Source of the DNA: Paraspadella gotoi
Lineage: Eukaryota; Chaetognatha
NCBI GenBank assembly: GCA_051294375.1
Contig: CM119264.1
Span: forward strand, 22,262,709 to 22,326,708
Reading direction: 5' to 3'
DNA: 64,000 nt
The notes under the pieces are model-generated. The model ran no database searches, was not told the DNA's origin, and was given only the letters and a program-made list of their open reading frames with translations. Made by a program: the position numbers and the translations under genes. Each line of letters opens with the position of its first letter. Positions within the stretch are counted from its first letter, which is position 1. Positions 1 through 14,250 of this stretch are shown here, in pieces.

Positions 1-365
1 CGTCCTCGCAATGTCATCGTCATCTCTGTCCTCGGCCAATGTCTTGTCGTCTCGTCTTCGTCCTCGCCAATTGTCGTCGTCGTTGTCTTCTCCTCGAATG
101 TCATCGTTCATCTTCTGTCCGCGGCCAAATGTCGTCGTCTGTCTTCGTCCTCGACCAATTGTCATCGTCGTTGTCTTCGTCCTCGCCGAATGTTCGTCGA
201 CGTCAGTCTTCGTCCTCGCCCAATGTCCGTCGTCGTTCTTCGTTTCCTCGCCATTGTCGTCGTCGTCTTCGTCCTCGCCAATGTTCATCGTTCATTCTTC
301 GTCCGCCGCAAATGTCGTCGTCGTCTTCGTCCTCGCCAATGTCGATCGTCGTTCGTCGTCGGCGT
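1..365 (+). repeat. 24-bp minisatellite (GTCGTCTTCGTCCTCGCCAAT type), copy in A
   Basis: Imperfect tandem repeats of a 24-base unit built on TCGTCGTCTTCGTCCTCGCC. The period is divisible by three and stop-poor, which creates several overlapping Ser-, Val- and Arg-rich open frames. These are repeat artefacts. Confidence 0.9.
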
Positions 366-1797
366 ACCTTGTCGGTTTCAACATTTCACTTCGCTTCCGT
401 CAGCGACAAAAACATTCAGTTCAAAAATCGTCGTTAATTGTTTCCTCATTTTTTGTTTTTTTCGTTTCATCTACAACTCCTTCGTTGTCGTCGTCGTCGC
501 GTCTTAGCAAAAACGGCTTCATGTTCGGTTCGCATTTCGCGTCGACATGGCATTCGGTTGCGTGATGCCATTGTCGAATGTCTTCGTGTCGTCGTCGTCG
601 TCGTTCGTCGTCGTCGGTTCGTCGTTCGTTCGTCGTCTGTTCCGTCGAAGCCACCCTCATTTCTGGCCAGAAATTTTCTTCAAACCTCTCACATCTCGGA
701 AGAAAAGTCGTTATTTTCGAAATTCCGATCCGAAGAAAATCTATGAAACCAGAAAGCCGAAGAATCGAAGCTCCATCCGCCGCGCCGCCGGCGTCCGAAA
801 GAAAAATAACCGAACGATGATCCGAAAAAGAGTTAAAGCTAATGAGTCAAAAGGCCAATTTCCTTGAAAACCAACGACGTAAAAACTGACAATAAAACCG
901 AACCGATTCTTCGTTGACGAACGTAGACTAAGTTTTTTTTTTCTTTCAATTTTCTATTCCATTTCTAGAATTTTTAAAAGAAGAAAAAAAAAGGTTTCAT
1001 CGTCTTTTATATATATATATTTCTCTTCGGACGATTTTTAGTAGCTTTACACCGTATTCCCGCCCACTCGCGGTTAAGCGCACGCCGAGCGATCACAGCC
1101 CACCGAGCCGACATTTTTATCCTTTTCCTTTCCTTTTTTTTTTTTTTGCGATTCCAACGGACGAAGAAGCGAATGGATAGCACGGACGTATGGACGAAAT
1201 AAAAATAAGAAAAGGAAATGGGCATTGGGCAGTGCCAAAGATGGAGAATACGCCGTATTTACAAGTATTACACATACAAGAATCAATTTCGCAATAAAGT
1301 TTAAGAAATCCGAGAAAAGACTTACGAACAGAAGTTAAGAAACTGAAAGACAGACGGCACAGACGGAGGAGAAGACTTGGCTTTCGAAATAAGATGACTA
1401 GACGAGCGGCCGTGCGGTTCTAAAAATTAAAAACAAGCGTCAAATCCATTTTTTTCCTCGCTAAAGCATTTTCTAGAGAAATTCACCTTGAATCGAGGCT
1501 CCGTTCGCTAGCGGAAATGGCCACGGTGAAAAAAAAAGTACATTTATTCACTCATCACTCATCATTCACACTGGACACAGGCCGTATCTTTACTATGTGT
1601 ACGAATGTGAAACGCAGAGCGAAGCGTGAAACAGAGAATGCGTAGCGGACGAAAGAGGTAAGTTTCATTCGTCGACCGCAGAGGGCAGGACGAGAAATGA
1701 GATTTTTTTCTCGTAGGAGAGAGAGAGATAATAAACGAGGGAGTTAATTAGCGGGCAATTAAAGTTAAAACAGAATTTTTAAGCTCCGAAGTGTTTC

Positions 1798-1812
1798 GAG
1801 AGTTACTCTCTT

Positions 1813-1844
<32 letters not shown>

Positions 1845-1905
1845 TCTCTCTTCTCTCTTCTCTCTCTCTCTCTCTCTCTACTCTCTCTCTTTATCTCCAT
1901 CCCCT
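1798..1905 (+). repeat. (CT)n microsatellite
   Basis: Broken CT dinucleotides in block A, matched by the longer array at 18755-18865 in A'. Confidence 0.95.
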
Positions 1906-2424
1906 CCCTCTCAAACTCCTCAATCGGACTACCTTCTTGAATTAGTTTATTTTTTTCCCATCTCTCTCAAACAATACTGCTCCGTCGTTTTTCATCCCAT
2001 ATGGCAAATAGGCATTTGTTCCTTGTCTTCTCTCTGAAGTAAACAAAAAACGTTCTCTAGTTATTTGTATTCTAAAGATTAGGATTCTTTAGTTTCAGGT
2101 TCCTGCCTTATTAAAATTTGTTTTTCATATTTGAATTTTTTTTTTTTCTTTTCAATTTCTTTGCGTTTCTTTCTGTCCGGAGCTTTATTTACTTTTCCTT
2201 ATTCACTCTCTGTTATTGTTACGTTTTCTGGATTCATTCGGCGCAGAGTTTTTTTTCTTTTACTCACTTTCTTTGTCTTACTGGTGATTCTTTCTTCACG
2301 GCATGGACGTGCATTACCAAAAACACACGACGTAGCCTTGGATGTTGCACGCACGAGGCCACGTGATCCCATGAGATGGAGGAAAGTAATTAGGAGAAGA
2401 GAACAAAAAGAAGAGTACGGAAGA

Positions 2425-2460
2425 GAGAGAGAGAGAAGAGAGAAGAGCAGAGCAGAGAGA

Positions 2461-2510
<50 letters not shown>

Positions 2511-2525
2511 GAAAGAGAGAAGAGC
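2425..2525 (+). repeat. (GA)n microsatellite
   Basis: Interrupted GA array in block A. The counterpart at 19362-19450 is pure. Confidence 0.95.
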
Positions 2526-4682
2526 GGACGCACTTTCTTTCCTTTTTCCACATTCTTTCGCCTAAAGAAATTGCCCTCTGCGCGGTTTGAAAAGTTTCAG
2601 AGCTTGTTTGCATTTTTTAGCTATTTTTTACCAATTTACTCGCCGACGGAAAAGAAAAAAATGTAGGTTAGTGTTGTAATAGAAGTTACTGCAACTTTTT
2701 AACCCTCCGGTTATTATTAGCTTTTCAGGACTCGTTACAGAAAATTTATGAATTATTATGCCATTAAAAGATATAGTAAAATTTACAAAAAACAAATAGC
2801 AAAAAAAGTTAGAATCCATACATCATGCACAGTATTAAATATTTTATTTTTGCGTTTTTATACGGTACTCAGCTAAAGGTGTAAATTTCAAATTCATTTT
2901 TTATGAAAAGATCATTACATCTCTGGCAAAAAATGCCAAATATTTTCAAATATGCCACCAAGTTTCAGTAATTTTTGGTCACTTATCCATTAAAACAGCT
3001 TTTTCCGAAATATCAGTGCATCTGCCACTATTGTTTTTTCCCTTGTCACTTTTTTTGCCATTAACGACTTTGGCAAAATTTCCCTTTTTGCCTCCGCCAT
3101 GTTGTGGCCTCAAACGAGGAATTAATGATTCGTGGTCTCGTTTTTCTCATTTTTCCTCCATTTTTCTGCGCCCAAAGTCTTTTACCACTTTTTTTTTCTC
3201 TGTTTTTTCGCTTATTTTCTTTCTTGTTTGATTTTTTTTTGCGAGGCCTAAAACTTTTTTGAGTTTGTCTTTTTGTTCTATATTTACTTTTTTCACTTCT
3301 AATGACTATAAAATTTATTCTCTCTTGTCTATATCTTCTTTCAGTTTCAACTCTTTTCTTCCATTTGAACTAACAGATTAATTAATGTTCCAATTTCTTT
3401 TCTTTTTTCTAAAACAATTTTCTTCTCAAACATTAAATACCATTCTATGTGTCTTAAAAACAAATATATTGTACGTAGTTTATTCGATGAAAATGACAAC
3501 TAGAAAAATAGTGAATCGCTAAAATGAGGGAGACGGTTGGTATAGAGGAAAGTGAAAGCCAGAAAGTTAAAAAAGAGAGGGAAAAGTTGGAAAAAATATG
3601 GAGGAGCAGAAGGAGATGCGGAGGGAAGGATAAACCGCTTTGATTTATTTTCGGCTTCAGGTGAGGACAATGAGAAGAGCACCGTCATTTTAATCCTGAA
3701 AAGGGGAAAGAAAGACTAGAAAGGGAGAAGGATGGAAGAGGAATGAAGAAGGAAGGTTGGATGGAAGAAATGAGCAATCCCATCTGGTTGGAGGTTTGTA
3801 AAAGGCGAAGACATTTATATAAGGCGTTTTTAGTACAAGAAACAAACAAAAACATTACATACATATGTTCTGAGAGAAAAAATAATAATGATTAAAAAGC
3901 TTATTAACAGTAAATAAGCCGTGAAAACGAATTTTTTAAGGAATAAATCTTAGAAATAAACTTTTAGTTGTTAAAGAAATGATAACCCAAACAAAACTAC
4001 GAAGTTCACGAATACTTGGTAGCTGTTTATAGAAGGTATGAAGGTGACCTGGGGAATTACGACGATACTCTCTAGCCGAGTCCACCTCATTGTGCAATTC
4101 TTGAATACAGCACAACACGTATGGATGGAAAGCTAACTATCGCGTCCTAATTCATCATCATCAACGGACAATCACCTCTTCATTTGCCACTCGAGTGATT
4201 TTTTCATTTCATCCAACCTATCACCCTACACAATTCTTTGATGACCTATTAATTTTTATCGGCCAGATTATGTCAAATGATATATTAAACAAGTAACAAT
4301 AATAAGAAAAAAGTAAAAATTAAATGCTGCTCAGGAGAAAAATATAAGCAACCCTTCTTTTTAATTATTACAGGTATAGGTTTGTTGTGCTTTTTTTTTA
4401 ATCGTGTTAAGATTGTCGATTTAATTGTTATTTTTTTTCTTTCTTTTTATTTCCTTTCTTTGCACCTGTTGAACTTGACGTAACCCAATTCTTTACACTT
4501 CTATCAAGTTACCTCATTCGTCCGCTCTGTCAATGGTGGCAGCTACAACGGCCTGCGCCGCTCCTACCCTATGGCCGCGCCGCGCCCCTATACGTGCTCG
4601 ATATCTTAGGAATGATTCGTTCTCTTTTCATTCTCGATGGCGAAAAACCCAAAATCTCTCTGGAAACAGCAATGTGATGATG

Positions 4683-4785
4683 TGAGTTGAGTGAGTGAGT
4701 TAAGTGAGTGATCGTTGACGTGAGTGAGAGAGCTGAGTGAGTACGTGAGTGAATAAGTAAGTGAGGTGAGGAATGATGTGAGTGA
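4683..4785 (+). repeat. (GTGA)n tetranucleotide array
   Basis: GAGT/GTGA repeats with indel interruptions in block A. The A' counterpart at 21509-21612 is much more regular. Confidence 0.9.
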
Positions 4786-4980
4786 AATTATTTAGAGAGA
4801 AAAGAGAAGAGACAGTAAAGACTCTATATTAATTTTTATCTTTATCTTGTTTCCTTTGCTCCCTTTCCTCATACCTTTTTTGTCCCCAAAACGACTTTTT
4901 TTTGGTCTTTTCACAACTCTCTCTCACATTATCCCTTTCCGAGTGAGTTCCTTTCTCCTCACACTTCTGCTGGAATTCTT

Positions 4981-4983
<3 letters not shown>

Positions 4984-5048
<65 letters not shown>

Positions 5049-5068
5049 TTTCTCTCTCTCTTCTCTCT

Positions 5069-5130
<62 letters not shown>

Positions 5131-5132
5131 CT
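4984..5132 (+). repeat. (CT)n microsatellite
   Basis: Long CT array with TTC interruptions. In A' the same place (about 21805-21940) has no long pure CT run. Confidence 0.95.
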
Positions 5133-6267
5133 CGGCCAGGATCGTTCGTCTGCTTCTGGCTGACCCTCTATTACTTCCTTGTTCGCGGTTCAGACTTCAT
5201 GAGCATCACGTCTCATTCCCCATTTTCTCCTTCTTCTTTTTCCTCTTCTTCCTCCTTCTCCATTTTTTTGTCTCTTTCTTCCACGCTTCAGCCTTCACTT
5301 TTCTTCTCTTTCATAATTCATAAATAATTGTTTTCCTTTTCCTCTTCTTACTTTCCCCCGTTTTATTCTGTTCCTTTTGCCCGTGACTGCTTGCATTTTT
5401 GGTAACATATCATTGTAATAATAATTAATTTAGAGAGCTTACCTGGCATTTTACGTTAACTTTGTAGATTGTGAAATTAGATCACATTGACGTGAGATAC
5501 GCCATTCAACGTAGATCGAGATTGAAGAATAGTTATTGATTATTGCTTGACCTGCCTTTGGCAAGAAAAATCTGGGGGTTCAAACCAACAAAATTCGTTT
5601 TCTTTCTTTCCATTTGACTTTATTCATACCTCGTTTCCTATTTTAACTTACTATAAAAAACATTAGCCTTTTTATCCTTTCCATTTTCCATCGTCCTTAC
5701 CATTGCCATTCATTCCTCTACCTTTTCTTATCCTCCCAGTTCACCTCTCCATTTTCCTTCTCACATATCCCATTCTCTCTCTCTCTCTCATCTCTCTCTC
5801 ATCCTCTCTCTTCTCTCTCTCTCTCTCTCTCCTCTCTCTGTTCATCTCCCCTTTCCCGCTCCTCCGCCCATCTTTCTATCCCCTTACCCAACGTCGTACT
5901 GTTAAAGGCACGAACCGCGCCTTCCAGCTGCCGCTAACGCCGGACCCCGTTTTGAACAGGTTAAGTGACTTCGTGCGATTTGGTTGCCGCCTGGAGGTAA
6001 TGATTATTTGTGGCCAAAATAGGAGAGCAATATACAGGCCGACCATATGACCGACAAATCGTCGGACATATGCCCGACAACCGAAAAGACCGCCTCGGTT
6101 GCAATATCGAGAACGAGTCATTTTCAAAGGTTATACCGACCTCTTGTCAGACACCGAACCATGAACGAATAAAGAAAAATTAAAGAAACAAATATAATGG
6201 AAAATTATATAACTATCTAAATATAGTAAATACACACATATATTATTTTATTAATCTCTCTTCAATA

Positions 6268-7911
6268 TTTTATATTACTTCCTGCCCTAGTTTTCTAAAT
6301 AGATATCACTCATTATTTATGTAAGAAAATCATTAATGAAACCTAATAATATCTAAAAGGCCGAACAGAAAGGTGTGGAAAGGGTAATTTTTTGGGGGAC
6401 CAAGGTTATGTTTGATTTTTTTTTTTTTAATTTTCTTAAGGATAAGACTACGAAGTAGTATATTTTTGGTGGTTTTCTAAAACTTTTACCAACAACGATT
6501 TCTAAGAGAGAAAAGAAAAAGGAAGTGGGACGGATAGACTGAGACGGAGCCCAAAGTTATTTTCACATTTTTTCTCTCCCTAAATCTAAGTCCGTGGGTG
6601 TAAAGGGCCTCGGACTTTCTCGTAAAAAAATGTTATGAAAGAGAATAAAAAAGAAGAGACGGGACGGGACAGAAAAAAAGATGGATGAATGTATCTCTGA
6701 TGGTGAAGATTGTGGGCATCCGNNNNNNNNNNNNNNNNNNNNNNNNNNNNNNNNNNNNNNNNNNNNNNNNNNNNNNNNNNNNNNNNNNNNNNNNNNNNNN
6801 NNNNNNNNNNNNNNNNNNNNNNNNNNNNNNNNNNNNNNNNNNNNNNNNNNNNNNNNNNNNNNNNNNNNNNNNNNNNNNNNNNNNNNNNNNNNNNNNNNNN
6901 NNNNNNNNNNNNNNNNNNNNNNNNNNNNNNNNNNNNNNNNNNNNNNNNNNNNNNNNNNNNNNNNNNNNNNNNNNNNNNNNNNNNNNNNNNNNNNNNNNNN
7001 NNNNNNNNNNNNNNNNNNNNNNNNNNNNNNNNNNNNNNNNNNNNNNNNNNNNNNNNNNNNNNNNNNNNNNNNNNNNNNNNNNNNNNNNNNNNNNNNNNNN
7101 NNNNNNNNNNGCGCGAAAGGTCACTAGTAAGAAATGGGGAAAGTGACGGAATGAATTTTAGTTTCACTTTATGGAGTTTGGGCGGAAACTTCCCCGCTCC
7201 AGCCCCCGGTCGCCCACGCTGTTTACGCCGCCCACGAAACTTCAATGACGACAGCGTGCAGAATCCTGAAAATCTTTTCCAGTTTTCTTTTAAGCTCCGT
7301 CGATTCTGATAAAGTGGAAAACTTGATTTTTTTCTCTTCAATTATTTCTTTATATCATTTCTTTTTTATTCGTTTTTTCTCTTACAATAAATTTCGTTTT
7401 CCACCTCTCCTCCATTTTTTTCTCTTCCTTTCCTCCCTTTCTTCTTTATCTCATTCTTGATACAATTTCTTTTCCTTTCTTTTCTTTTATTTCTTTTTAT
7501 CCGAAATTCATCCTTTTATTTAAAAATCAGACGAATTCAAGGCTTGCTCTTTTGTTCCGCGTCGTAATTCACATCACGACCGACAGACTTCGACGTCGTT
7601 GAAGGCCGCGAAAAAATAGCGCGGCAAGCCCCGGTCTGCGAGCCGAAATTAACGGCGAATTGAGCGCCGAATTATTCGTCGATCTTCGGCGACCCCTTAT
7701 TACGTATGAAGAAATTTAAAAAAAACCCATAAATTTTGTTTTACTCTCGAAAGGGACTTAGTTACAGGTGTTATATTTTAATTTTTTTTTGTTTCTGTTT
7801 TTCCTTTATCCTGATATTGTTTCCTTTTTTTTTTTCTTTTTTTTTCTTTCTCTCAATATTTCTTCCTCGTGCCCTTAAGGGGACCAAGTGAACAGGGGGG
7901 GTAAAAAGCTG
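6268..7911 (+). repeat. Segmental duplication block B (first copy, gapped)
   Basis: Matches 11447-13286 from the shared CTGCCCTAGTTTTCTAAATA to the shared GGTAAAAAGCTG. An N run replaces the CT-rich centre, and the block stops exactly at a 25-N gap. No conserved coding frame. Confidence 0.87.
6723..7110. other. Assembly gap (388 N)
   Basis: Run of N. The matching place in block B' is about 590 bp of CT microsatellite plus spacers, so the missing bases are probably CT-rich and the gap length is an underestimate. Confidence 0.98.
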
Positions 7912-7936
7912 NNNNNNNNNNNNNNNNNNNNNNNNN
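7912..7936. other. Assembly gap (25 N)
   Basis: A fixed-size 25-N spacer at the end of block B, probably a contig join of unknown size. Confidence 0.98.
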
Positions 7937-8019
7937 AGAGAGAGATGGAGGGAAGGCGTGAGTGAATTGGAAGGACCTATTTGAGGACGGTGAATGATGA
8001 TGATGATGATGATGATGAT

Positions 8020-8084
<65 letters not shown>

Positions 8085-8847
8085 GCGACAACTTTGATCA
8101 AATGTTTATGACTATAGGGATGAACTGAGAAAACTGACGGCAAAAGCAACCGATGATAAAACATAACTTTTTTCTAAGCGTAAACAAGTTCGAATCGTTT
8201 ATCCACGACGACGACGACGACGACGACACGACGACGACGTCGTGGACCTCAAAACCAAGTCGATGAAAGAAACTGTGGAACGATTAATGGGACATCCCAC
8301 TTCGACGAGCAGAAGACGACAACCACGATGACGAAGATGATGACGACGACGACCAAGGCTCGGGAGACGAAGAAGATTATAAAAAAAGACCGGACTTAAG
8401 AACAAGTTCGAACTGAAGATGTGTTTCCTTTTATTCTGTTATGTTTTCCTTTTCTTGGGCGAGAAAATTTGGTGTAAGATTTATTCCCCATCTTTTTTTT
8501 TCGCGCGCGCGAAAACTACATTCGCGGGAAAAAGCCATTTTGTTGAGATGGCATCCTTTGAGTATCGGCGGAACATATCATCTACGGCGTTGCTGAGAAA
8601 TCTCGGCGCAGCTGGCATGTTTGAAGCTGCTTGAGTCGGCTCGGAAATGAACCCGAGAAGGTCTTTCGCGCTCTACTTGCGATTGACGTCGTGACTTCCG
8701 GTTTTTTCTCTTACTACGTCCCTGAGGCGCCGCCGAAGGCAACGGCGTCGGCCGCCAGAAACGCCGATCGGAACCGGCCCCGCCCACGCAGGCGCTAAAG
8801 AGAACTGACAACCGACGCAAACGTTACGCCCGATTAGTATAACATAA
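7937..8847. other. Intergenic DNA with triplet repeats
   Basis: Contains a (GAT)n array at about 7993-8084, (GAC)n pieces at 8203-8240 and 8330-8353, then a CpG-richer stretch at 8640-8830. The His- and Ser-rich frames here come from the triplets. No gene supported. Confidence 0.8.
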
Positions 8848-9014
8848 GTCCAAAGTCAGGGGCAGATAGCTTATTTATTAAATGAATGAATAATTTTTAT
8901 ATTGGTAGTACCAATTTTATATTATGTATATTTATACATTTATATGAAATTGGTACAACAATATAAAAATTATCCATTCATTAATAATAAGCTATCTTGC
9001 CCCTGACTTTGGAC
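8848..9014. mobile_element. Fold-back MITE-like element
   Basis: The sequence from GTCCAAAGTCAGGGGC to GCCCCTGACTTTGGAC folds back on itself over about 70 bases per arm. The arms share GATAGCTTATT and AATTGGTACnACnAATATA around a short AT-rich loop. There is no coding capacity. Relatives of one arm occur at 24803-24890, 33785-33840 and 33958-34005. No clear target-site duplication was found. Confidence 0.85.
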
Positions 9015-9659
9015 AGGCTTTGGTGGTTTAAGGCCTCCATCACTTCTACAAGATAATGACATAGCAGGTCCCTGCAAGCTTTCAATCAAGACTCTCTCAC
9101 AATCTCGTTTATTCACTCTTTAAAATAAAAAAATTGTAGAAGATCTAATATAGTAAACAAGTAATCTTGCAATTATTCATAGAATACTGTATTAAGCAAT
9201 TCTAAACTCTTCATCCTATAACATTACTAGTACAAATACTACGGCAAAAAATCAGTAATAAAAAGTGGTATAAAACTAATCCTATGACACCAATTTGAGC
9301 CACTCTTCGCCGCTCACACCGCCCTTAACACTCCTATCCACTCTTATCCCGCTTTCACTCTCGTTCGCTTCGCCGATTAAACATCGACCCAATTCTGCGT
9401 TCCCTCTTCACTCTCCCCCCCATCGCTTCCCCCTCCAACGGTCACGGTCAGAGTAAACATATTACGTGTATGAAAGGGGCATCACTGCAACAGGCAGCGG
9501 ATCGTGTGATGTGAATCTTTGCGGCGTCATGGTTACCCGTTACGTAATGCATTATTTGTTTTATCAATTTTAAATTATATCAACTAAATAGATTCCAAAC
9601 TCAACCGTCGCTATAGATTAACAACTGATAAATATATCGCAAATTGACTTTCATATAAA

Positions 9660-9870
9660 AATTGAACAAAGTACACCCGTTTATCCCGCGCACTTTGCGC
9701 AATGCGCATGCGCCCAAGATTAATACGCGCGCCATCGCGCACATTCGCTTACATTAAAACGAAATTTCCGCCTTTTGTTTCTTCTCGATTCGACGGAGAA
9801 GAAACGTGGGGGATTTGAATCGAAGGCGGGGAAATCACGACTTCGCGGCCTCTGGTGGCGGCGTTTGAAG
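9660..9870. promoter_or_regulatory. CpG-rich stretch with NRF-1-like palindrome
   Basis: TGCGCATGCGC at 9703-9713 is the palindromic NRF-1-type motif, set among GCGCGCC and CGCGCAC runs. That combination is common in TATA-less promoters. No transcript can be attached to it from sequence alone, so the promoter role is a guess. Confidence 0.3.
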
Positions 9871-11198
9871 AAACTGAGACCGAAAGAATGGGGCCGAAAT
9901 CAAGTTGAGTACTGACTCTTTTTTATTTTTGGTTCTTGGGGAAACGAATAAATTGGAATTGCAGAACCGTTCCAGAGCGGGGTCAACGATTTTATTTTAT
10001 TGCCAAAAACGGAAAGTTATTTGCGGGGAGGAAAATGTATTGCGCAATCATAGATATTTTTTTCATATTGCTCTTATAGACATGAAAAAAAAACTGAAAA
10101 AATAATTTAATAATTACATATTCAATATATTACATAATTTACATGAATAACCCAGAAACTCGCCCTGGTTCGTCCCAACTCCTCAGAGTTCGTCCAGTGT
10201 TTTTTTTTCTCCCATTTTCTGACAAACGTCTCAAAACTCGGGTTGAGACGCCGGCGGGGTTTATCGCCACCAATCTTCTCCCATCTCGCCTCCGCCGATT
10301 TACATCCGGCAGCCGACGTCACCGCCGCCAACGACGCCCCGTCCCCCATCGACCGACCCGCCGCAGATTCTTCGCCCGTTGCCGACTCCGCCGCCCGCCG
10401 CAGCCGCGCCGCCCGGCGCCACTTCCGCCGCCGATTCTTCTCCCGCCGGTCGCAATAAATCTCCCGCCTTTCCTTTCGAGATCGAGTATGCGATAGAGGG
10501 ATCGGGGAAAGAAGGAAAAGATGAGGGGATCGAAACTGAGGAGAGGGAAGGGGATTAAGGAAGAGAAAAAAGAATTCAGAGAATATGGAATATGGAGAGG
10601 ATGGATAAGGATGGAGGGAATGCTGAGGAAAAGAAATTGGCAAGAAAGAAAAGATACTAGGAAAAAAAGTTGGCGTTAGAGGGATAAAGTAAAAAGGGAT
10701 TTGGAATTTGAAATTTGGGTGAAGAAATATGAGGAGATGAAAAAGGAGTCGAGGAAAGAAAAAGGATTGAGGTTGAGAAGGAAATATGGAATCGAGAGGG
10801 GGAAGGGTGAAAGAATAGATTTTAGACAACAGAAGGGAAATAGGATTCGAGTGAGAAAATAACAAAAATTGATGCGAAGCGAGAGGAATGAGAAAATAAC
10901 TGCTGAAGCCAAAGCTTCAAGAAGATCGGGCGATGGTCAATGGTCTTGGTTCAAGTGCAGTTTGAGAGACCTCGGTGATTGTCGGTATCCAATTGAGTGT
11001 CGCTGCGTCTCGTGATGAATGTCCCACTCCCTGACGATTTATTTCTTCCCATCATCAGTCTGTTTTTGAACGTTTAGGTTAAACAATAGAAATGGTGAAA
11101 TGGTGTTATGAAAATTGCAAAATTACTTGTTTCACTATTTTAAGTCTTAGATTTTATAATATTCATTAAAATTGTATATTACAAATTCTATATTTTTT

Positions 11199-11235
11199 TA
11201 TTATTATTATTATTGTATTATTATTATTATTATTA

Positions 11236-11281
<46 letters not shown>

Positions 11282-11283
11282 TA
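11199..11283 (+). repeat. (ATT)n microsatellite
   Basis: TTA triplets with two interruptions. Confidence 0.95.
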
Positions 11284-11446
11284 TACATTAATCCTTTCCT
11301 CTGTTTCCGGGTTTCATTCATCTGTGATGATATTATTACTATTTTTTATTAATTTTGGTTTTGATGAATCTAAATCTGAAAACATTGTATTATTAATGGT
11401 TTGTGAGTGTTGTCTTCGGAAATAAAGGTGCATCTATACAACACAA

Positions 11447-13286
<1,840 letters not shown>

Positions 13287-14032
13287 AAAACATAACGTTT
13301 GACGCCTTTAACTTAAGCTGGTTCTGACCATATAATTTTTTTCTTTTATAATCATATGGGAAAGTAGTTAAAAAATTCGATAAAATCAGCGAGCTTAATT
13401 TTCTTAAAAATCGGTAAGAAGAAAATCTTTTTCAAGTTTAAAAAATGTTTTTTTCAAAAGAGGGTAAGATCTAATTTTAAAAAGATTTCAGCTTTTATCA
13501 CAAAATTTATAAGAAAAAAAAATAGGAATGAATCAAAATTTAAGGTATCGACTGATTTTATTTAAACTTTCTTTCAAATGATTCTGTTAATTGGATGAAA
13601 ATAAAACTCTTTGAAGTAATATAAATATAAAAAGAAGAAAAAGATTCTGTACTTTTGCTAAATTTTTAGTTATTATAATTAGGAATCAATATAGCTTTAA
13701 TATACATTTAAGGGATGAATATGAATATTAATAATAATTATTACAATTTTGTTTCTGTAAGAATAGAATTTAGGTTTGATTTGTCTGCTTTTAAGTAAAT
13801 ATGAAAATATAAAAATATTAGTCTTGTAAAGCCTTTGTTCAATGAGGCTTAAACCAAAAATTGTAGGCTTTGTACAGTAAAAAATAAAAATTTGGAATTT
13901 AGTAAAAAAATACTTTCTAATGCAAAAATAAAATAATGGATTATATAAATATTTAGGTAGGGTCAACTAAATGTTTTTTTCATAATTATTAAATTTTTGT
14001 TTCCGCTACAATAAGAGATAGGAATTTTTTTG
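13287..14032. other. AT-rich intergenic DNA
   Basis: No repeat array, RNA gene or coding signature seen. A minus-strand open frame over 13697-13966 is low-complexity, AT-driven and Phe/Ile/Lys-rich. Confidence 0.7.
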
Positions 14033-14141
14033 CTACTTTCCCGTGCAAAGAAAAATTAATGACTATCACCATTCAATTCCTTTGATGATAGACCCTTAAG
14101 CTTATGATATCATTTTTATCACTGGGTCCCTTAAGAGAAGG
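14033..14141 (+). repeat. Dispersed repeat R1, plus orientation
   Basis: Shares CCCTTAAGCTTATGATATCA and TTTTTATCACTGGGTCCC, plus AAGAAAAATTAATGACTA upstream, with the reverse complement of 48689-48802. Its terminal CACTGGGT(T)CCCTTAAG motif also occurs at about 51820-51838. Family unknown. Confidence 0.8.
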
Positions 14142-14182
14142 AAATGAATTTTTTTCCCTATCTTTGCTCTTTCCGTCTGCCG

Positions 14183-14184
<2 letters not shown>

Positions 14185-14248
<64 letters not shown>
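14185..14248 (+). repeat. (CT)n microsatellite
   Basis: Pure CT array. Confidence 0.96.

Positions 14249-14249
<1 letters not shown>

Positions 14250-14250
<1 letters not shown>

Larger units (their letters stand above)
1..6215 (+). repeat. Segmental duplication block A (first copy)
   Basis: Collinear with about 16840-23035 throughout, in the same orientation. Landmarks shared in order are the 24-bp minisatellite, CT and GA microsatellites, a GTGA-type array and the stretch around 5900-6130. Differences are mostly single-base indels, with extra bases frequent in this copy, plus microsatellite length. No coding gene is supported. Similarity ends near 6215, where block B follows almost at once. 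Confidence 0.88.
9015..11446. other. Intergenic DNA, partly CpG-rich
   Basis: 9290-9440 and 9660-9870 are CpG-rich with short GC tracts. 10240-10470 is a GC-rich, Ala/Arg/Pro-coding low-complexity stretch, and 10490-10860 is purine-rich. None shows a domain or a convincing splice pattern. An (ATT)n array sits at 11199-11283. Confidence 0.65.

Noticed and set aside
4984-5323. Long Ser/Leu-rich open frame
   Set aside because: It is generated by the CT array; dinucleotide repeats have no stops. The same applies to the other SLSLSL and RERERE frames in the window.
6586-7341. 251-codon frame across a gap
   Set aside because: More than half is N; the flanks are non-coding in the complete block B'.
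10122-10865. 247-codon minus-strand frame with a GC-rich part
   Set aside because: Half is pyrimidine-rich low complexity and half is Ala/Arg/Pro-biased; no domain, splice or homology signal.
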